From: Flavobacterium sp. ov086
GTDB lineage: Bacteria > Bacteroidota > Bacteroidia > Flavobacteriales > Flavobacteriaceae
Reading direction: 5' to 3'
DNA length: 64,000 bases
Assembly (NCBI RefSeq): GCF_900187965.1
Contig: NZ_FZNL01000009.1
Coordinates: 1 to 64,000, forward strand
This document shows, piece by piece, positions 16,259-23,991 of this stretch. Numbering within the stretch: the stretch's first letter is position 1; each line of letters starts with the position of its first letter. The notes below the pieces were generated by a model that was not told the DNA's origin, ran no database searches, and was given only the letters and a program-made list of their open reading frames with translations. The position numbers and the translations under genes were made by a program.

Positions 16259-16429
16259 TTATTTTTTTTGTTCATTTTTTTCCTTTAATCTTTTTGCATT
16301 CTTTAGGCTATTATTAAGCATCCACTCAATCTGACCATTGACACTACGAAATTCATCATTAGCCCATTTTTCAATTGCTTTCATCGTTTCTGAATCAATT
16401 CTTAATGCAAATGACTTTTTTTCAGACAT
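16259..16429 (-). CDS. Small ribbon-helix-helix (Arc-type) DNA-binding protein
   Basis: A 56-residue protein: MSEKKSFALRIDSETMKAIE, then KWANDEFRSVNGQIEWMLNN and a basic tail. This is the Arc/MetJ fold: the short strand KSFALRID, helix A with ETMKAIEKWANDEF and helix B RSVNGQIEWMLNNSL. It is separated by 4 bp from the stop codon of the SPFH gene, so the two form an operon. Pairs of an Arc-type protein with an SPFH protein recur in Bacteroidota. A 21-bp palindrome just upstream of the SPFH start is a candidate autoregulatory operator. Confidence 0.85.
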   Translation of the reverse strand: MSEKKSFALRIDSETMKAIEKWANDEFRSVNGQIEWMLNNSLKNAKRLKEKNEQKK

Positions 16430-16433
16430 CTTT

Positions 16434-17288
16434 TTATTGATTTAAAGTACCAGTATTTATTACAGGTTTAGTTTCACTATCGCCACAAAGTACTACCATT
16501 AAGTTGCTTACCATTGTTGCCTTTCTATCTTCATCAAATTCTATAATTTCTTTATCTGCTAATAGTTTTAAAGCACTTTCAACCATGCCAACAGCTCCTT
16601 CTACAATTTTATGACGTGCAGCAACAACAGCCGATGCTTGTTGTCGTCGTAACATCGAATGAGCAATTTCAGGAGCATAGGCTAGATATCCAATCCTAGA
16701 CTCTATTACTTCTATTCCGGCAATTTCTAATCGTTGTGTAACTTCATGTTCAAGCGCTTTGTTAACATCGTCAAAATTAGTACTTAATGTTACGGTTGCT
16801 CTCTCATCTTCAAAATGGTCATATGGAAAAGAACCTGCAAGTTTTCTAACAGCCGAATCTGTTTGAATTCTAATGAAGCCCTCATAGTTATCAACTTCAA
16901 ACGTAGACTTAAATGTATCTTTAACTTTCCAGACTAATATAACACTAATCAAAATAGGGTTCCCCATTTTATCATTAACCTTAATTTTTTCGCTTTCAAA
17001 GTTTCTTGCACGCAAGGATAAACTCGTTTTATTATAAAAAGGGTTTACCCAAAACAAACCGCTTTGTTTAATACTTCCCTTATAATCTCCAAACAATAAT
17101 AGAACTTTTGAGCTGTTCGGGCCTATTACGATAAACCCCTTGGTTAAAAGAATAAATATTAGAAGTGAAGTTACTGCTAATATCATATTGTTTGAGATAA
17201 AACCATAAAGCGCTACTGCTATTGATAGTAATAGAATGACAACAACCAAATAGCCATTAAAGGGTATTAAAACTTTTTCTGTTTTCAT
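16434..17288 (-). CDS. SPFH/band-7 domain membrane protein
   Basis: A 284-residue protein. Two hydrophobic segments at about 11-30 and 33-53, then an SPFH domain (GPNSSKVLLLFGDYKGS, LSLRARNFESEKIKVNDKMG, NPILISVILVWKVKDTF) and a C-terminal helical region (EIAHSMLRRQQASAVVAARH) typical of flotillin/slipin-type oligomers that scaffold membrane microdomains. The tail FDEDRKATMVSNLMVVLCGD is also seen in the bacterial group paired with Arc-type proteins. Upstream gene of a two-gene operon with the ribbon-helix-helix protein. Confidence 0.9.
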   Translation of the reverse strand: MKTEKVLIPFNGYLVVVILLLSIAVALYGFISNNMILAVTSLLIFILLTKGFIVIGPNSSKVLLLFGDYKGSIKQSGLFWVNPFYNKTSLSLRARNFESEKIKVNDKMGNPILISVILVWKVKDTFKSTFEVDNYEGFIRIQTDSAVRKLAGSFPYDHFEDERATVTLSTNFDDVNKALEHEVTQRLEIAGIEVIESRIGYLAYAPEIAHSMLRRQQASAVVAARHKIVEGAVGMVESALKLLADKEIIEFDEDRKATMVSNLMVVLCGDSETKPVINTGTLNQ

Positions 17289-17304
17289 AATGAGTAATAT
17301 TTAA

Positions 17305-17325
17305 ATGATATTAAATTGATATCAT
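17305..17325 (-). promoter_or_regulatory. Candidate operator for the ribbon-helix-helix protein
   Basis: Perfect inverted repeat ATGATAT, 7-bp spacer TAAATTG, ATATCAT, 17 bp before the SPFH start codon. The total of 21 bp equals the P22 Arc operator, which also begins ATGATA. Autoregulation is inferred. Confidence 0.5.
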
Positions 17326-17469
17326 AAAGATATGTATTATTTTAATGTGAAAACATTTTTTATACTTTATAAATCTAAAAATAAAAGATATGGTTGAATT
17401 AAAGGATAAATAATCCCGATAAAACAGATTTGCAATTTGTGTTCTTGAAAAAATCAAAAAGGACTTAAA

Positions 17470-17665
17470 ACAAAAAAAACTCTAGATTTCTCTGAAGCTT
17501 TGTCTTAATAGTTCTCCACAGCGAAGACTTGAACCTGTGTCCGCCGCGGCGGATATGAGCCAGACGAGCTATAAACGAAAAAAAAAACACGAACTTTTTC
17601 AAGTGATGTTTTTCTTAATAGCGGGAAGTATCGAAAAATCTAACCACTTTATATGCGAAATTTAT
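17470..17665 (-). repeat. tRNA-3'-end/terminator scar S6, including a decayed tRNA-Met-like copy
   Basis: Weak hairpin ACTCTAGATTTCTCTGAAGC, then at 17527-17570 ACTTGAACCTGTGTCC ... GGATATGAGCCAGACGAGCT, which follows the tRNA-fMet sequence at 22555-22595 (ACTCGAACCTGTGACC ... GGTTATGAGCCCGACGAGCT). The acceptor stem and D-arm are lost. A second unit has the hairpin AACACGA-ctttttcaa-GTGATGTT and TAATAGCGGGAAGTATCG, shared with scar S2. No working tRNA is possible. Confidence 0.65.
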
Positions 17666-17773
17666 TTTTCGTTGACTACCCTAATTGAACATTGCTGTAA
17701 AGTAAAAATAGAATTAAAGTTAAATCCTATCAGGTAAATTCAGTACGAGACAATTTTGAATTTTATGAACTCT

Positions 17774-18355
17774 TTAAATTAATAAATCTAAAACCTTTGG
17801 TGAAACTTTCAAATCGGATCGGAATTTTAAAATGCCCTTTATGAAATGTCTTTTTAATTCTTTTGCATTGCATATTGAAAATGGAGTATTAAATGTAATG
17901 GCTTTATAGATTATTGTGTTTTTGGAGTTGTCGAAATAATATACACAAATATCATAACCTACATCTTCACCCTCAGATAAAACTACATCATAATTTTTCT
18001 GATCGGGATTTGGATATAAAGACTCAAAAGTTAAGGATTCAATAATTGTTTCATCTTTATAATGGTGTAAACCATTTTGATCAACTATTACTTTGGTGAT
18101 TTTGTTTTTTCTGATAGTAATTGTACCCTTTAATACGACATATATCAAAAAAGATAAAAGAATTAGGGATAGTATGGCAGAAGAAATTTTAAATTCAACA
18201 GATTGCCTTGCAGATTCAATAATAACTATCTCTAAATTAATTATTGCTAAAATTATACTCATAAAAATAAATGCTCCTAGAGCCTTTACTATAAAAGTTG
18301 TTTTTGTTGATTTTAATGATTCTATTTTTGAAAATTCATTATTCTGAAAATCCAT
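17774..18355 (-). CDS. Hypothetical membrane protein, two membrane segments, 193 residues
   Basis: Two hydrophobic segments at about 25-48 and 56-80, then a soluble beta-rich domain (residues 85-193) with KNKITKVIVDQNGLHHYKDE and a charged C-terminus. The layout (two adjacent helices, cytoplasmic PH-like tail) resembles bacterial PH-domain or YcxB-like membrane proteins, but there is no diagnostic motif. Not recognised beyond that. It stands alone between scars S6 and S7. Confidence 0.55.
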   Translation of the reverse strand: MDFQNNEFSKIESLKSTKTTFIVKALGAFIFMSIILAIINLEIVIIESARQSVEFKISSAILSLILLSFLIYVVLKGTITIRKNKITKVIVDQNGLHHYKDETIIESLTFESLYPNPDQKNYDVVLSEGEDVGYDICVYYFDNSKNTIIYKAITFNTPFSICNAKELKRHFIKGILKFRSDLKVSPKVLDLLI

Positions 18356-18570
18356 TTTTGTTAAAAGTTAGAAATTAAAACATTACAGCTGTGAAGCAAA
18401 TTTAAGAAAGATAAATTTATTATTCAGATTAACTAATATTTTTGCTTAATCCCCAACTTTTGCGCATGATCCATATTTATGCTTAATTTTTGCTGCTCCA
18501 CAGGTTTTCGTGTTGCTCCCAGGTTTTCGTGTTGATCCCAAATTCGTCCATAAATATAAAGTGCTATAAA
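18356..18570. other. Intergenic region with a short direct repeat
   Basis: Contains two neighbouring copies of AGGTTTTCGTGTTG followed by [CA]TCCCA (about 18502-18540). GCTCCACAGGTTTT also occurs at 3715, beside the tRNA-Glu terminator. Nothing else is seen. Confidence 0.45.
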
Positions 18571-18760
18571 CGAAAAAACACCAACTTTTTCAAGTGGTGT
18601 TTTTCTTAGTAGCCCTAACGGGACAATTCTCGAACCATTTTACAGATGATTTAAAAAACTTAAATCCAATTTAGACTTTGCCTTGCGAAAAGCTACAGAT
18701 TTCGCTGAAGCTTTTACTAATAAGTTGAACTAGTCATTCTCGAGCTATTTAGAATTAATT
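18571..18760 (-). repeat. tRNA-3'-end/terminator scar S7
   Basis: Terminator AACACCA-actttttcaa-GTGGTGTT (18576-18604), then TTAGTAGCCCTAACGGGACA ATTCTCGAACC, a T-arm-like remnant. A second hairpin AAAGCTACAG-atttcg-CTGAAGCTTT lies at 18688-18715. The first 50 bp after the terminator nearly equal those of scar S5. Confidence 0.6.
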
Positions 18761-18774
18761 ACAAATTAGATATT

Positions 18775-19449
18775 TTATTTTAATAAATTATTTCCAAAAA
18801 GATGATCGTACAATTTATTTTTATCTATAGGAGCGTTTTTCTTCAGAGGTGTCATGATGAAGATATATAGCTTATCTTCATTATTATAAAGTACTATGTT
18901 AGCATTTATGTTTTTTAATCCATAATATTCTATTTTGCTATATATTACCTTTGAATCTTGATTGTTAATTTTGATGATATAGTTACTGAAATTTAGATTA
19001 AAGCTTTTTATAGTGTCATTATTTACTTGGTAATTTATCTCATTATCTGAAAAAAAATCTATGCGATTAATTTTATAGTCATCTTTAAATATTTCCGGAC
19101 TCAAATTAACTTCGAATAAACCTTCGTTAATAGTAGAAAAATAACCTGGTGTTGGATAATTAGTTGATTGGTGATTATTAAAGGTACAATTCTGAGAAAT
19201 ATTTTTAAGTTTTATGACCATTAATGAGTACTTTGATTCAATTTCATATTGTGAGATAATTGAATCATTCTTTAAGACATAGGTACCAATACAAACCTCG
19301 TGGTTTTTAAAGGGTAACAAATTTTTTATTTTCATGCTGTTGGTTGGAACGAAATTCATTTCGTTCATTGCATTCATTTCTTTTTCTATTAGATTTTTTT
19401 TGCAACCCAAAAAAATAAAAAGCAATAATATAATACAGATAATTTTCAT
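18775..19449 (-). CDS. Predicted lipoprotein, 224 residues
   Basis: N-terminus MKIICIILLLFIFLGCKKNL has a lipobox with Cys at about 16. The mature part is rich in Asn, Ile, Lys and Ser with no domain recognised. It may lie at the outer or inner membrane; Lys residues next to the Cys do not settle this. Single gene between scars S7 and S8; function unknown. Confidence 0.65.
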   Translation of the reverse strand: MKIICIILLLFIFLGCKKNLIEKEMNAMNEMNFVPTNSMKIKNLLPFKNHEVCIGTYVLKNDSIISQYEIESKYSLMVIKLKNISQNCTFNNHQSTNYPTPGYFSTINEGLFEVNLSPEIFKDDYKINRIDFFSDNEINYQVNNDTIKSFNLNFSNYIIKINNQDSKVIYSKIEYYGLKNINANIVLYNNEDKLYIFIMTPLKKNAPIDKNKLYDHLFGNNLLK

Positions 19450-19666
19450 GTTAATTTTATTTAAAGCTAAGTTATTTAATTTCCTGTAATTTAAAATGCA
19501 AAACGAGGAATTACTGTCATTTCTTCTACTGTTTGTTCTTCAGCTAAAAAAAGAAAAAAAATAGCCAGTGATATTTTTTACAAATTATGTGAAATATAAA
19601 ATTTGTAGAAGATCAATTAATTTGCTTTTGGTAATGTATTATGCCTATGATTAACTAAACGGGACT

Positions 19667-19825
19667 CGAACCAAGTTTTATTGAAATTACAGGGGTGAAG
19701 TATTTTCGATAAATGAAAGTTAAATTTATCGAACCAAAAAAAGCCTGAGAAATCTAGATTTTTCAGGCTTTTAAATTTATTAGTAGCCCTAACAGGACAA
19801 TTCTCGAACCATTTTCATGAGGATT
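19667..19825 (-). repeat. tRNA-3'-end/terminator scar S8
   Basis: ACGGGACTCGAACCAAGTTT, TGAAATTACAGG, TTTATCGAACC, terminator AAAAGCCTGA...TCAGGCTTTT (19740-19772), then TTAGTAGCCCTAACAGGACA and TTCTCGAACCATTTT. The same order of elements occurs at 22422-22545 next to the intact tRNA-fMet. Confidence 0.65.
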
Positions 19826-19844
19826 TGGAAAGGATAAATACAAC

Positions 19845-20795
19845 TTAATCAAGTGATGCATTTATTGTATAAGGTATCGAATACAGACATCTAATTTTTT
19901 TTCCATTTTTAATGCCAGGACTCCATTTTGGAGATAACTTTAAAACTCTAATTAACTCTTTTCCACTTCCATACCCTATATCTCTAAGGATTTTTATATC
20001 AGATAAACTTCCATCTTTTTCAACTACGAAAGTTGCATAAGCTCTTCCTACTATATCTTTTTCTTCCAGTTTAAAGTTATTATTTGCAAAGTCATAAAAT
20101 TTAGCTATTCCGCCAGGAAATTCGGGCTTAACATCTATACCTACAATATTATATATTGTATCGTCTAATTTACCATCCTCATCTTTTTCATAAATGATAT
20201 CCCATTTATGATCATATGTTTTTCCTAAAAAATTATAGGATACGACATCAGAAACTTTTATAATCCAATATCCTTTATTGTTTTTAAATAGATAATAATC
20301 TGCAAATGAATTATTATTCGTATTTTTTAAAGAAACGGCTTCTTTATAACTTTTATAGTCTGATACTAATTTTAGACCCCCACTTCCAATTACTTTTGAA
20401 TTTTTAATATATAAGAAGTTTTTATCAGCTATAAAGGAATTAAAAGTTTTTGTTGAAGCCACATCCATGTCTGGAATCTTCTGTAATCCAAATTCGCGAG
20501 TGTAATAATAAACACTGCTGCGATTTTTAAAATAACCATCTTGAATATTTTGAAAGTCAACGCCATCAATGGGTATCAGCTGACCTTCGAGATAAACTTG
20601 ATTTACCTTTTTTTCAAAATTGTAATTGTAAGGAATTAGATCCTGTACGCAAATCGAATATGGCTCCACCCATTTACGTTTGGTGTAACCTTCTGGAATT
20701 TTTAAAGTAATATCTCTTACTGCGGTATTAGTTTTTTGATTTTGACCGTTTGCAATTGAAAAAAGACTTAAGAATATTAAAATTATTGTTTTCAT
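19845..20795 (-). CDS. Exported protein with DKNYY-type segment and TonB C-terminal domain
   Basis: A 316-residue protein with a signal peptide (MKTIILIFLSLFSIANGQ). Middle region DKNFLYIKNSKVIG...DYYLFKNNKGYWIIKV resembles DKNYY repeats. The last 95 residues form a TonB_C-type domain: KPEFPGGIAKFYDFANNNFK, GRAYATFVVEKDGSLSDIKI, KWSPGIKNGKKIR. In Bacteroidota such domains occur in proteins that are not true energy transducers; here the N-terminal membrane anchor is replaced by a cleavable signal, so coupling to ExbBD is unlikely. Function unknown. Next gene upstream (20918) is on the same strand 122 bp away. Confidence 0.75.
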   Translation of the reverse strand: MKTIILIFLSLFSIANGQNQKTNTAVRDITLKIPEGYTKRKWVEPYSICVQDLIPYNYNFEKKVNQVYLEGQLIPIDGVDFQNIQDGYFKNRSSVYYYTREFGLQKIPDMDVASTKTFNSFIADKNFLYIKNSKVIGSGGLKLVSDYKSYKEAVSLKNTNNNSFADYYLFKNNKGYWIIKVSDVVSYNFLGKTYDHKWDIIYEKDEDGKLDDTIYNIVGIDVKPEFPGGIAKFYDFANNNFKLEEKDIVGRAYATFVVEKDGSLSDIKILRDIGYGSGKELIRVLKLSPKWSPGIKNGKKIRCLYSIPYTINASLD

Positions 20796-20917
20796 GAATT
20801 TCTTTTATTGTTTCGAATCAAGTAAATTGTTTTGTTTTTTTAATCAAACAATCATAAGAACTTTTCTCATCTAATTTAATTATTTTATGATGCCAATTTC
20901 TCATAATACATATTCAT

Positions 20918-22141
20918 TTAATTTATTTCATAATTGTTTACCATATCAGACATTGAGAATTTTTGTTTAAGAGAATCACTTATTTTTTCATATTGATCTA
21001 GAATACCTAATCCTATACTTTTGTCTAAATCAGTTATTTGTTTTGCACTCATTGAAAGTTGAGTTTTATCAGTTTTTATGTGTTCTTCGTATTTATTAAA
21101 CATATCTGGCCAAGGGAATATTAGAAATTGATTTGGAACGGGGTAGTATTTTAGTACCGACATACCAAATTGATCTCGATTTGGCTTTTTCATTATATCA
21201 ACATTGTGAAAATTGTAATAGAAGAAGACTTTAGAAGAATCAATATTTGTAAAATAGTTTTGTCGGTCTAAATTTTTAGTATAATGATTTTTGTATGTTT
21301 TTTTCTTATTTCTATCATTAAAATAATATTTGTAGTATATTACAGAAGCTACTTTTATTCCTTTAATGGTATTAATTTTTTTTAAAAAAGGGTCATTAAA
21401 CCTTTTGAATTTTTGGGAGTTTGTTTTTCTAATATAAAAAGCAATCTGTTTTGAATTAATTTCATAACCTCTATCATCGGCTTCATAATATTCGGAAGTA
21501 CTGTACCCTTTTATTAGTGGAAGAATAAAATCAGTACTTCGAAGTATGTTAAAATTTTTGATGAAAGGATAAGCTTCTTTTTGAGGTGAAAAATCATTTC
21601 TAAAAATATATGGAATGTTTTTATTTTTTTCTAATTCAAAATAGGGATTAATTATTTCTATTTCTAAATTTAATTTGCTGATTTCTTTTTTTATATAGTC
21701 TTTAAAAAGATTGTAATTTTCTTGGTCAGTTGGGAATATTGCTATTTTATATGAATCTTCAACATAAACATTCTGAGTAGAACTTTTAAATGTTTCAGAT
21801 TCAAAACTATATGAAACATTTAAAGGATTATAAAGCTTTAATTTCAACTCTTCAGGTAATCCTTCCACATTCTGAAACCCTTTTTCATTATATTTTTTAT
21901 GATAAGCCATGACCGTATTATACCCAGTTGGTATTTTGTCAAAATAATAGTACTTACCTTTTTTGTCGTATTGACTCGTAATGGCAGGAATTTCAAAACC
22001 TTCAAGAGTTACTTTTGCATCATCAATATTTCTCCCTCTTTCAGCATCTTCCAGATAAATCTTTATTGTATGGTTATTTTTTTGCTGAGCGCAGATACCT
22101 AATGATAGGAATGAAAAGACAAGCGTAAATAACCATTTCAT
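20918..22141 (-). CDS. Exported hypothetical protein, 407 residues, with N-terminal carboxypeptidase-regulatory-like domain
   Basis: Signal peptide MKWLFTLVFSFLSLGICAQ. Residues about 24-95 (HTIKIYLEDAERGRNIDDAK ... YYFDKIPTGYNTVMAYHKKY) look like a small beta-sandwich of the CarboxypepD_reg/transthyretin type. The rest is rich in Asn, Lys, Phe and Tyr; no family recognised. It may share transcription with the downstream TonB-domain gene. Confidence 0.6.
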   Translation of the reverse strand: MKWLFTLVFSFLSLGICAQQKNNHTIKIYLEDAERGRNIDDAKVTLEGFEIPAITSQYDKKGKYYYFDKIPTGYNTVMAYHKKYNEKGFQNVEGLPEELKLKLYNPLNVSYSFESETFKSSTQNVYVEDSYKIAIFPTDQENYNLFKDYIKKEISKLNLEIEIINPYFELEKNKNIPYIFRNDFSPQKEAYPFIKNFNILRSTDFILPLIKGYSTSEYYEADDRGYEINSKQIAFYIRKTNSQKFKRFNDPFLKKINTIKGIKVASVIYYKYYFNDRNKKKTYKNHYTKNLDRQNYFTNIDSSKVFFYYNFHNVDIMKKPNRDQFGMSVLKYYPVPNQFLIFPWPDMFNKYEEHIKTDKTQLSMSAKQITDLDKSIGLGILDQYEKISDSLKQKFSMSDMVNNYEIN

Positions 22142-22421
22142 AGTAATGTGGTATTTATTAAATTGATTTGAGATAAATTCTGCTTTACCGGAGAACTAAT
22201 CAGGGAGTAATAAAGGAATTGATTTCATCAAATTAACAATAAAAAAAGTATTTTGATGAGTTAATTTCCCTTTATACTATAGATGTTATAAAATCGAAAA
22301 AGGTTGGGATGGAATTGATTTTTTTTTGAACTATTTGCTCTAATATAAAATATAATAGATTTCACATTTTAGATATATCTAAGATAAACTTTCAATTTGA
22401 TTTTTTTCAGTTAACTTAATG
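22142..22421. other. Intergenic region before the last scar
   Basis: About 280 bp, AT-rich, holding the promoter of the 407-residue gene (not resolved). No coding sequence seen. Confidence 0.4.
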
Positions 22422-22543
22422 GGACTCGAACCAAATTCACCTGAAAATACAGGAGTTTAAAATTTTAAGAAATTGAAACAATATTTATCGAACCATAAAA
22501 AAAGCCGAGAAATTTAGATTTCTCGGCTTTTAATTTTTACTAG
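22422..22543 (-). terminator. Terminator of tRNA-fMet and adjoining remnant (scar S9)
   Basis: Terminator AAAAGCCGAGAAAT-ttag-ATTTCTCGGCTTTT (22499-22531) with a T-run on the minus strand, 12 bp after the tRNA. Further out is AATGGGACTCGAACCAAATT and TGAAAATACAGG, a degenerate second 3' end. This set is the probable source of scars S5, S7 and S8. Confidence 0.75.
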
Positions 22544-22616
22544 TAGCGGGAACAGGACTCGAACCTGTGACCTTCGGGTTATGAGCCCGACGAGCTGCCT
22601 ACTGCTCTATCCCGCG
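22544..22616 (-). tRNA. Initiator tRNA-fMet (anticodon CAT)
   Basis: Minus strand gives a complete 73-nt cloverleaf: CGCGGGA/TCCCGCT acceptor stem with an unpaired C1-U72, the initiator hallmark of a disrupted first pair; anticodon stem with three G-C pairs (GGG-CTCATAA-CCC), another initiator hallmark; T-arm ACAGGTTCGAGTCCTGT; discriminator A. CCA is not encoded. It is followed by a strong terminator and marks the border between the variable left region and the core genes. Confidence 0.95.
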
Positions 22617-22705
22617 ATGTTTCGGGTGCAAAGATACGCCGTTTTTTGAGAAATCCAACGAAAAGATTAAAAAATGTTTTATTTTCTGTATTGAGTTGAT
22701 ATGAC

Positions 22706-22713
22706 TACCTTTG
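22706..22713 (+). promoter_or_regulatory. Promoter -7 box of era
   Basis: TACCTTTG, 19 bp before the start codon, fits TAnnTTTG. The identical box followed by CAAAA occurs before der at 23887. Confidence 0.6.
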
Positions 22714-22732
22714 CAAAATAAATAGTACACAA

Positions 22733-23614
22733 ATGTCACATAAAGCAGGTTTTGTAAACATCATCGGGAATCCAAACGTTGGAAAATCAACGTTGATGAA
22801 CGCCTTTGTTGGAGAAAGATTATCAATCATTACATCAAAAGCACAAACAACTCGTCACCGTATTCTTGGAATCGTGAATGGCGAAGATTTTCAACTTATA
22901 TTATCGGATACTCCAGGAATCATCAAACCGGCTTATGAAATGCAGGAATCGATGATGAACTTTGTAAAATCGGCTTTTGAAGATGCTGATATTTTGGTTT
23001 ACATGGTCGAAATAGGGGAGCAGGACTTAAAAGACGAAGCTTTCTTTAATAAAATTATCCACGCTAAAATTCCGGTTTTGTTATTGTTGAATAAAATCGA
23101 CAATTCAAATCAGGAGCAATTAGAGGAACAAGTAGCATTCTGGACTGCAAAAGTGCCAAATGCTGAAATTTTCCCAATCTCGGCTTTACAGAATTTTAAT
23201 GTACCGGAAGTTTTTGGAAGAATTATCGAATTATTGCCGGAATCTCCAGCATATTATCCTAAAGATCAATTAACAGACAAACCAGAACGTTTTTTCGTTA
23301 ACGAAACAATCCGTGAGAAAATCTTGTTGAATTACAGCAAAGAGATTCCATATGCGGTTGAAATCGTTACAGAAGAATTTTTTGAGGATGAAAATATTAT
23401 CAGAATCCGTTCGATTATTATGGTGGAACGCGAAACTCAAAAAGGAATTATCATTGGACATAAAGGTGCAGCTTTGAAAAAAGTAGGTACTGAAGCTCGT
23501 GCTGATCTGGAAAAATTCTTTGGAAAACAAATTCACATTGAGCTTGTTGTAAAAGTGAATAAAAACTGGAGAAGTAATGCTAATATGCTAAAACGTTTTG
23601 GGTATAATCAATAG
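22733..23614 (+). CDS. era: GTPase Era (16S rRNA maturation, 30S assembly)
   Basis: A 293-residue protein of normal length. N-terminal G domain: GNPNVGKST (G1), SDTPG (G3), LNKID (G4), ISAL (G5). C-terminal KH domain with IIGHKGAALKKVG, which binds the 3' end of 16S rRNA. Essential core gene, on the membrane and ribosome. It is followed 377 bp later by der, with a repeat-rich spacer between, so the two have separate promoters. Confidence 0.97.
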   Translation: MSHKAGFVNIIGNPNVGKSTLMNAFVGERLSIITSKAQTTRHRILGIVNGEDFQLILSDTPGIIKPAYEMQESMMNFVKSAFEDADILVYMVEIGEQDLKDEAFFNKIIHAKIPVLLLLNKIDNSNQEQLEEQVAFWTAKVPNAEIFPISALQNFNVPEVFGRIIELLPESPAYYPKDQLTDKPERFFVNETIREKILLNYSKEIPYAVEIVTEEFFEDENIIRIRSIIMVERETQKGIIIGHKGAALKKVGTEARADLEKFFGKQIHIELVVKVNKNWRSNANMLKRFGYNQ

Positions 23615-23738
23615 GAGTTTTTTGTTTCAGGTTTGAAGTTTCAAGTTTCATGTTTGAAATGAGAAATTGAAACGTTTAGTATAGAATTGAAAACTGATAC
23701 TGAAAACTGAAAACCTAGCCCCGATGGGAAGGAAAATC

Positions 23739-23776
23739 CTTTTGTGCCGGTCCCGAGGCTTCGGGAGGCACAAAAG
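23739..23776. repeat. Intergenic hairpin repeat
   Basis: CTTTTGTGCC-gg-TCCCGA-ggct-TCGGGA-GGCACAAAAG: two perfect nested stems of 10 and 6 bp. The flanks (TAGCCCCGAT on the left, CAGCGGGAAACAGCTTCT on the right) look like the edges of a larger dispersed element known by eye from Flavobacterium genomes. Confidence 0.65.
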
Positions 23777-23886
23777 ATTGGAAGGAACAGCGGGAAACAG
23801 CTTCTAAAAATACTCCTGAATATAACAGGAAAAACAATAAAAAACTTAGGTACTTAGAAACTTAGTGACTTAGCCACTTTTTTAAC

Positions 23887-23894
23887 TACCTTTG
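23887..23894 (+). promoter_or_regulatory. Promoter -7 box of der
   Basis: TACCTTTG, followed by CAAAAAATTAAAATA. Transcription would start near 23901, giving a leader of about 90 nt that contains the 7-bp tandem units. Confidence 0.55.
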
Positions 23895-23991
23895 CAAAAA
23901 ATTAAAATAAAGCATTTTGGATTCCAAGTGATTAGGTTTTTAGGCAGCTAAAAATCTAAAATCTAAAGTCTAAAGTCTAAAATTCAAAAAA

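Larger units (their letters stand above)
23615..23991. other. Repeat-rich spacer between era and der
   Basis: Contains the hairpin at 23739-23776, the der promoter, and five tandem 7-bp units TCTAAA[AG] (about 23953-23983) just before the der start codon. No coding sequence. Confidence 0.6.

Noticed and set aside
17517..17570. Second tRNA-Met gene
   Set aside because: Anticodon-side and T-arm strings are present but the acceptor stem, D-arm and several paired bases are lost; it cannot fold as a tRNA.
17537..17737. 66-residue plus-strand ORF
   Set aside because: Runs through a decayed tRNA, a terminator hairpin and scar sequence; not a gene.
23947..23985. CRISPR-like short repeats before der
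   Set aside because: Units are 7 bp and directly adjacent, with no spacers; a simple tandem repeat.
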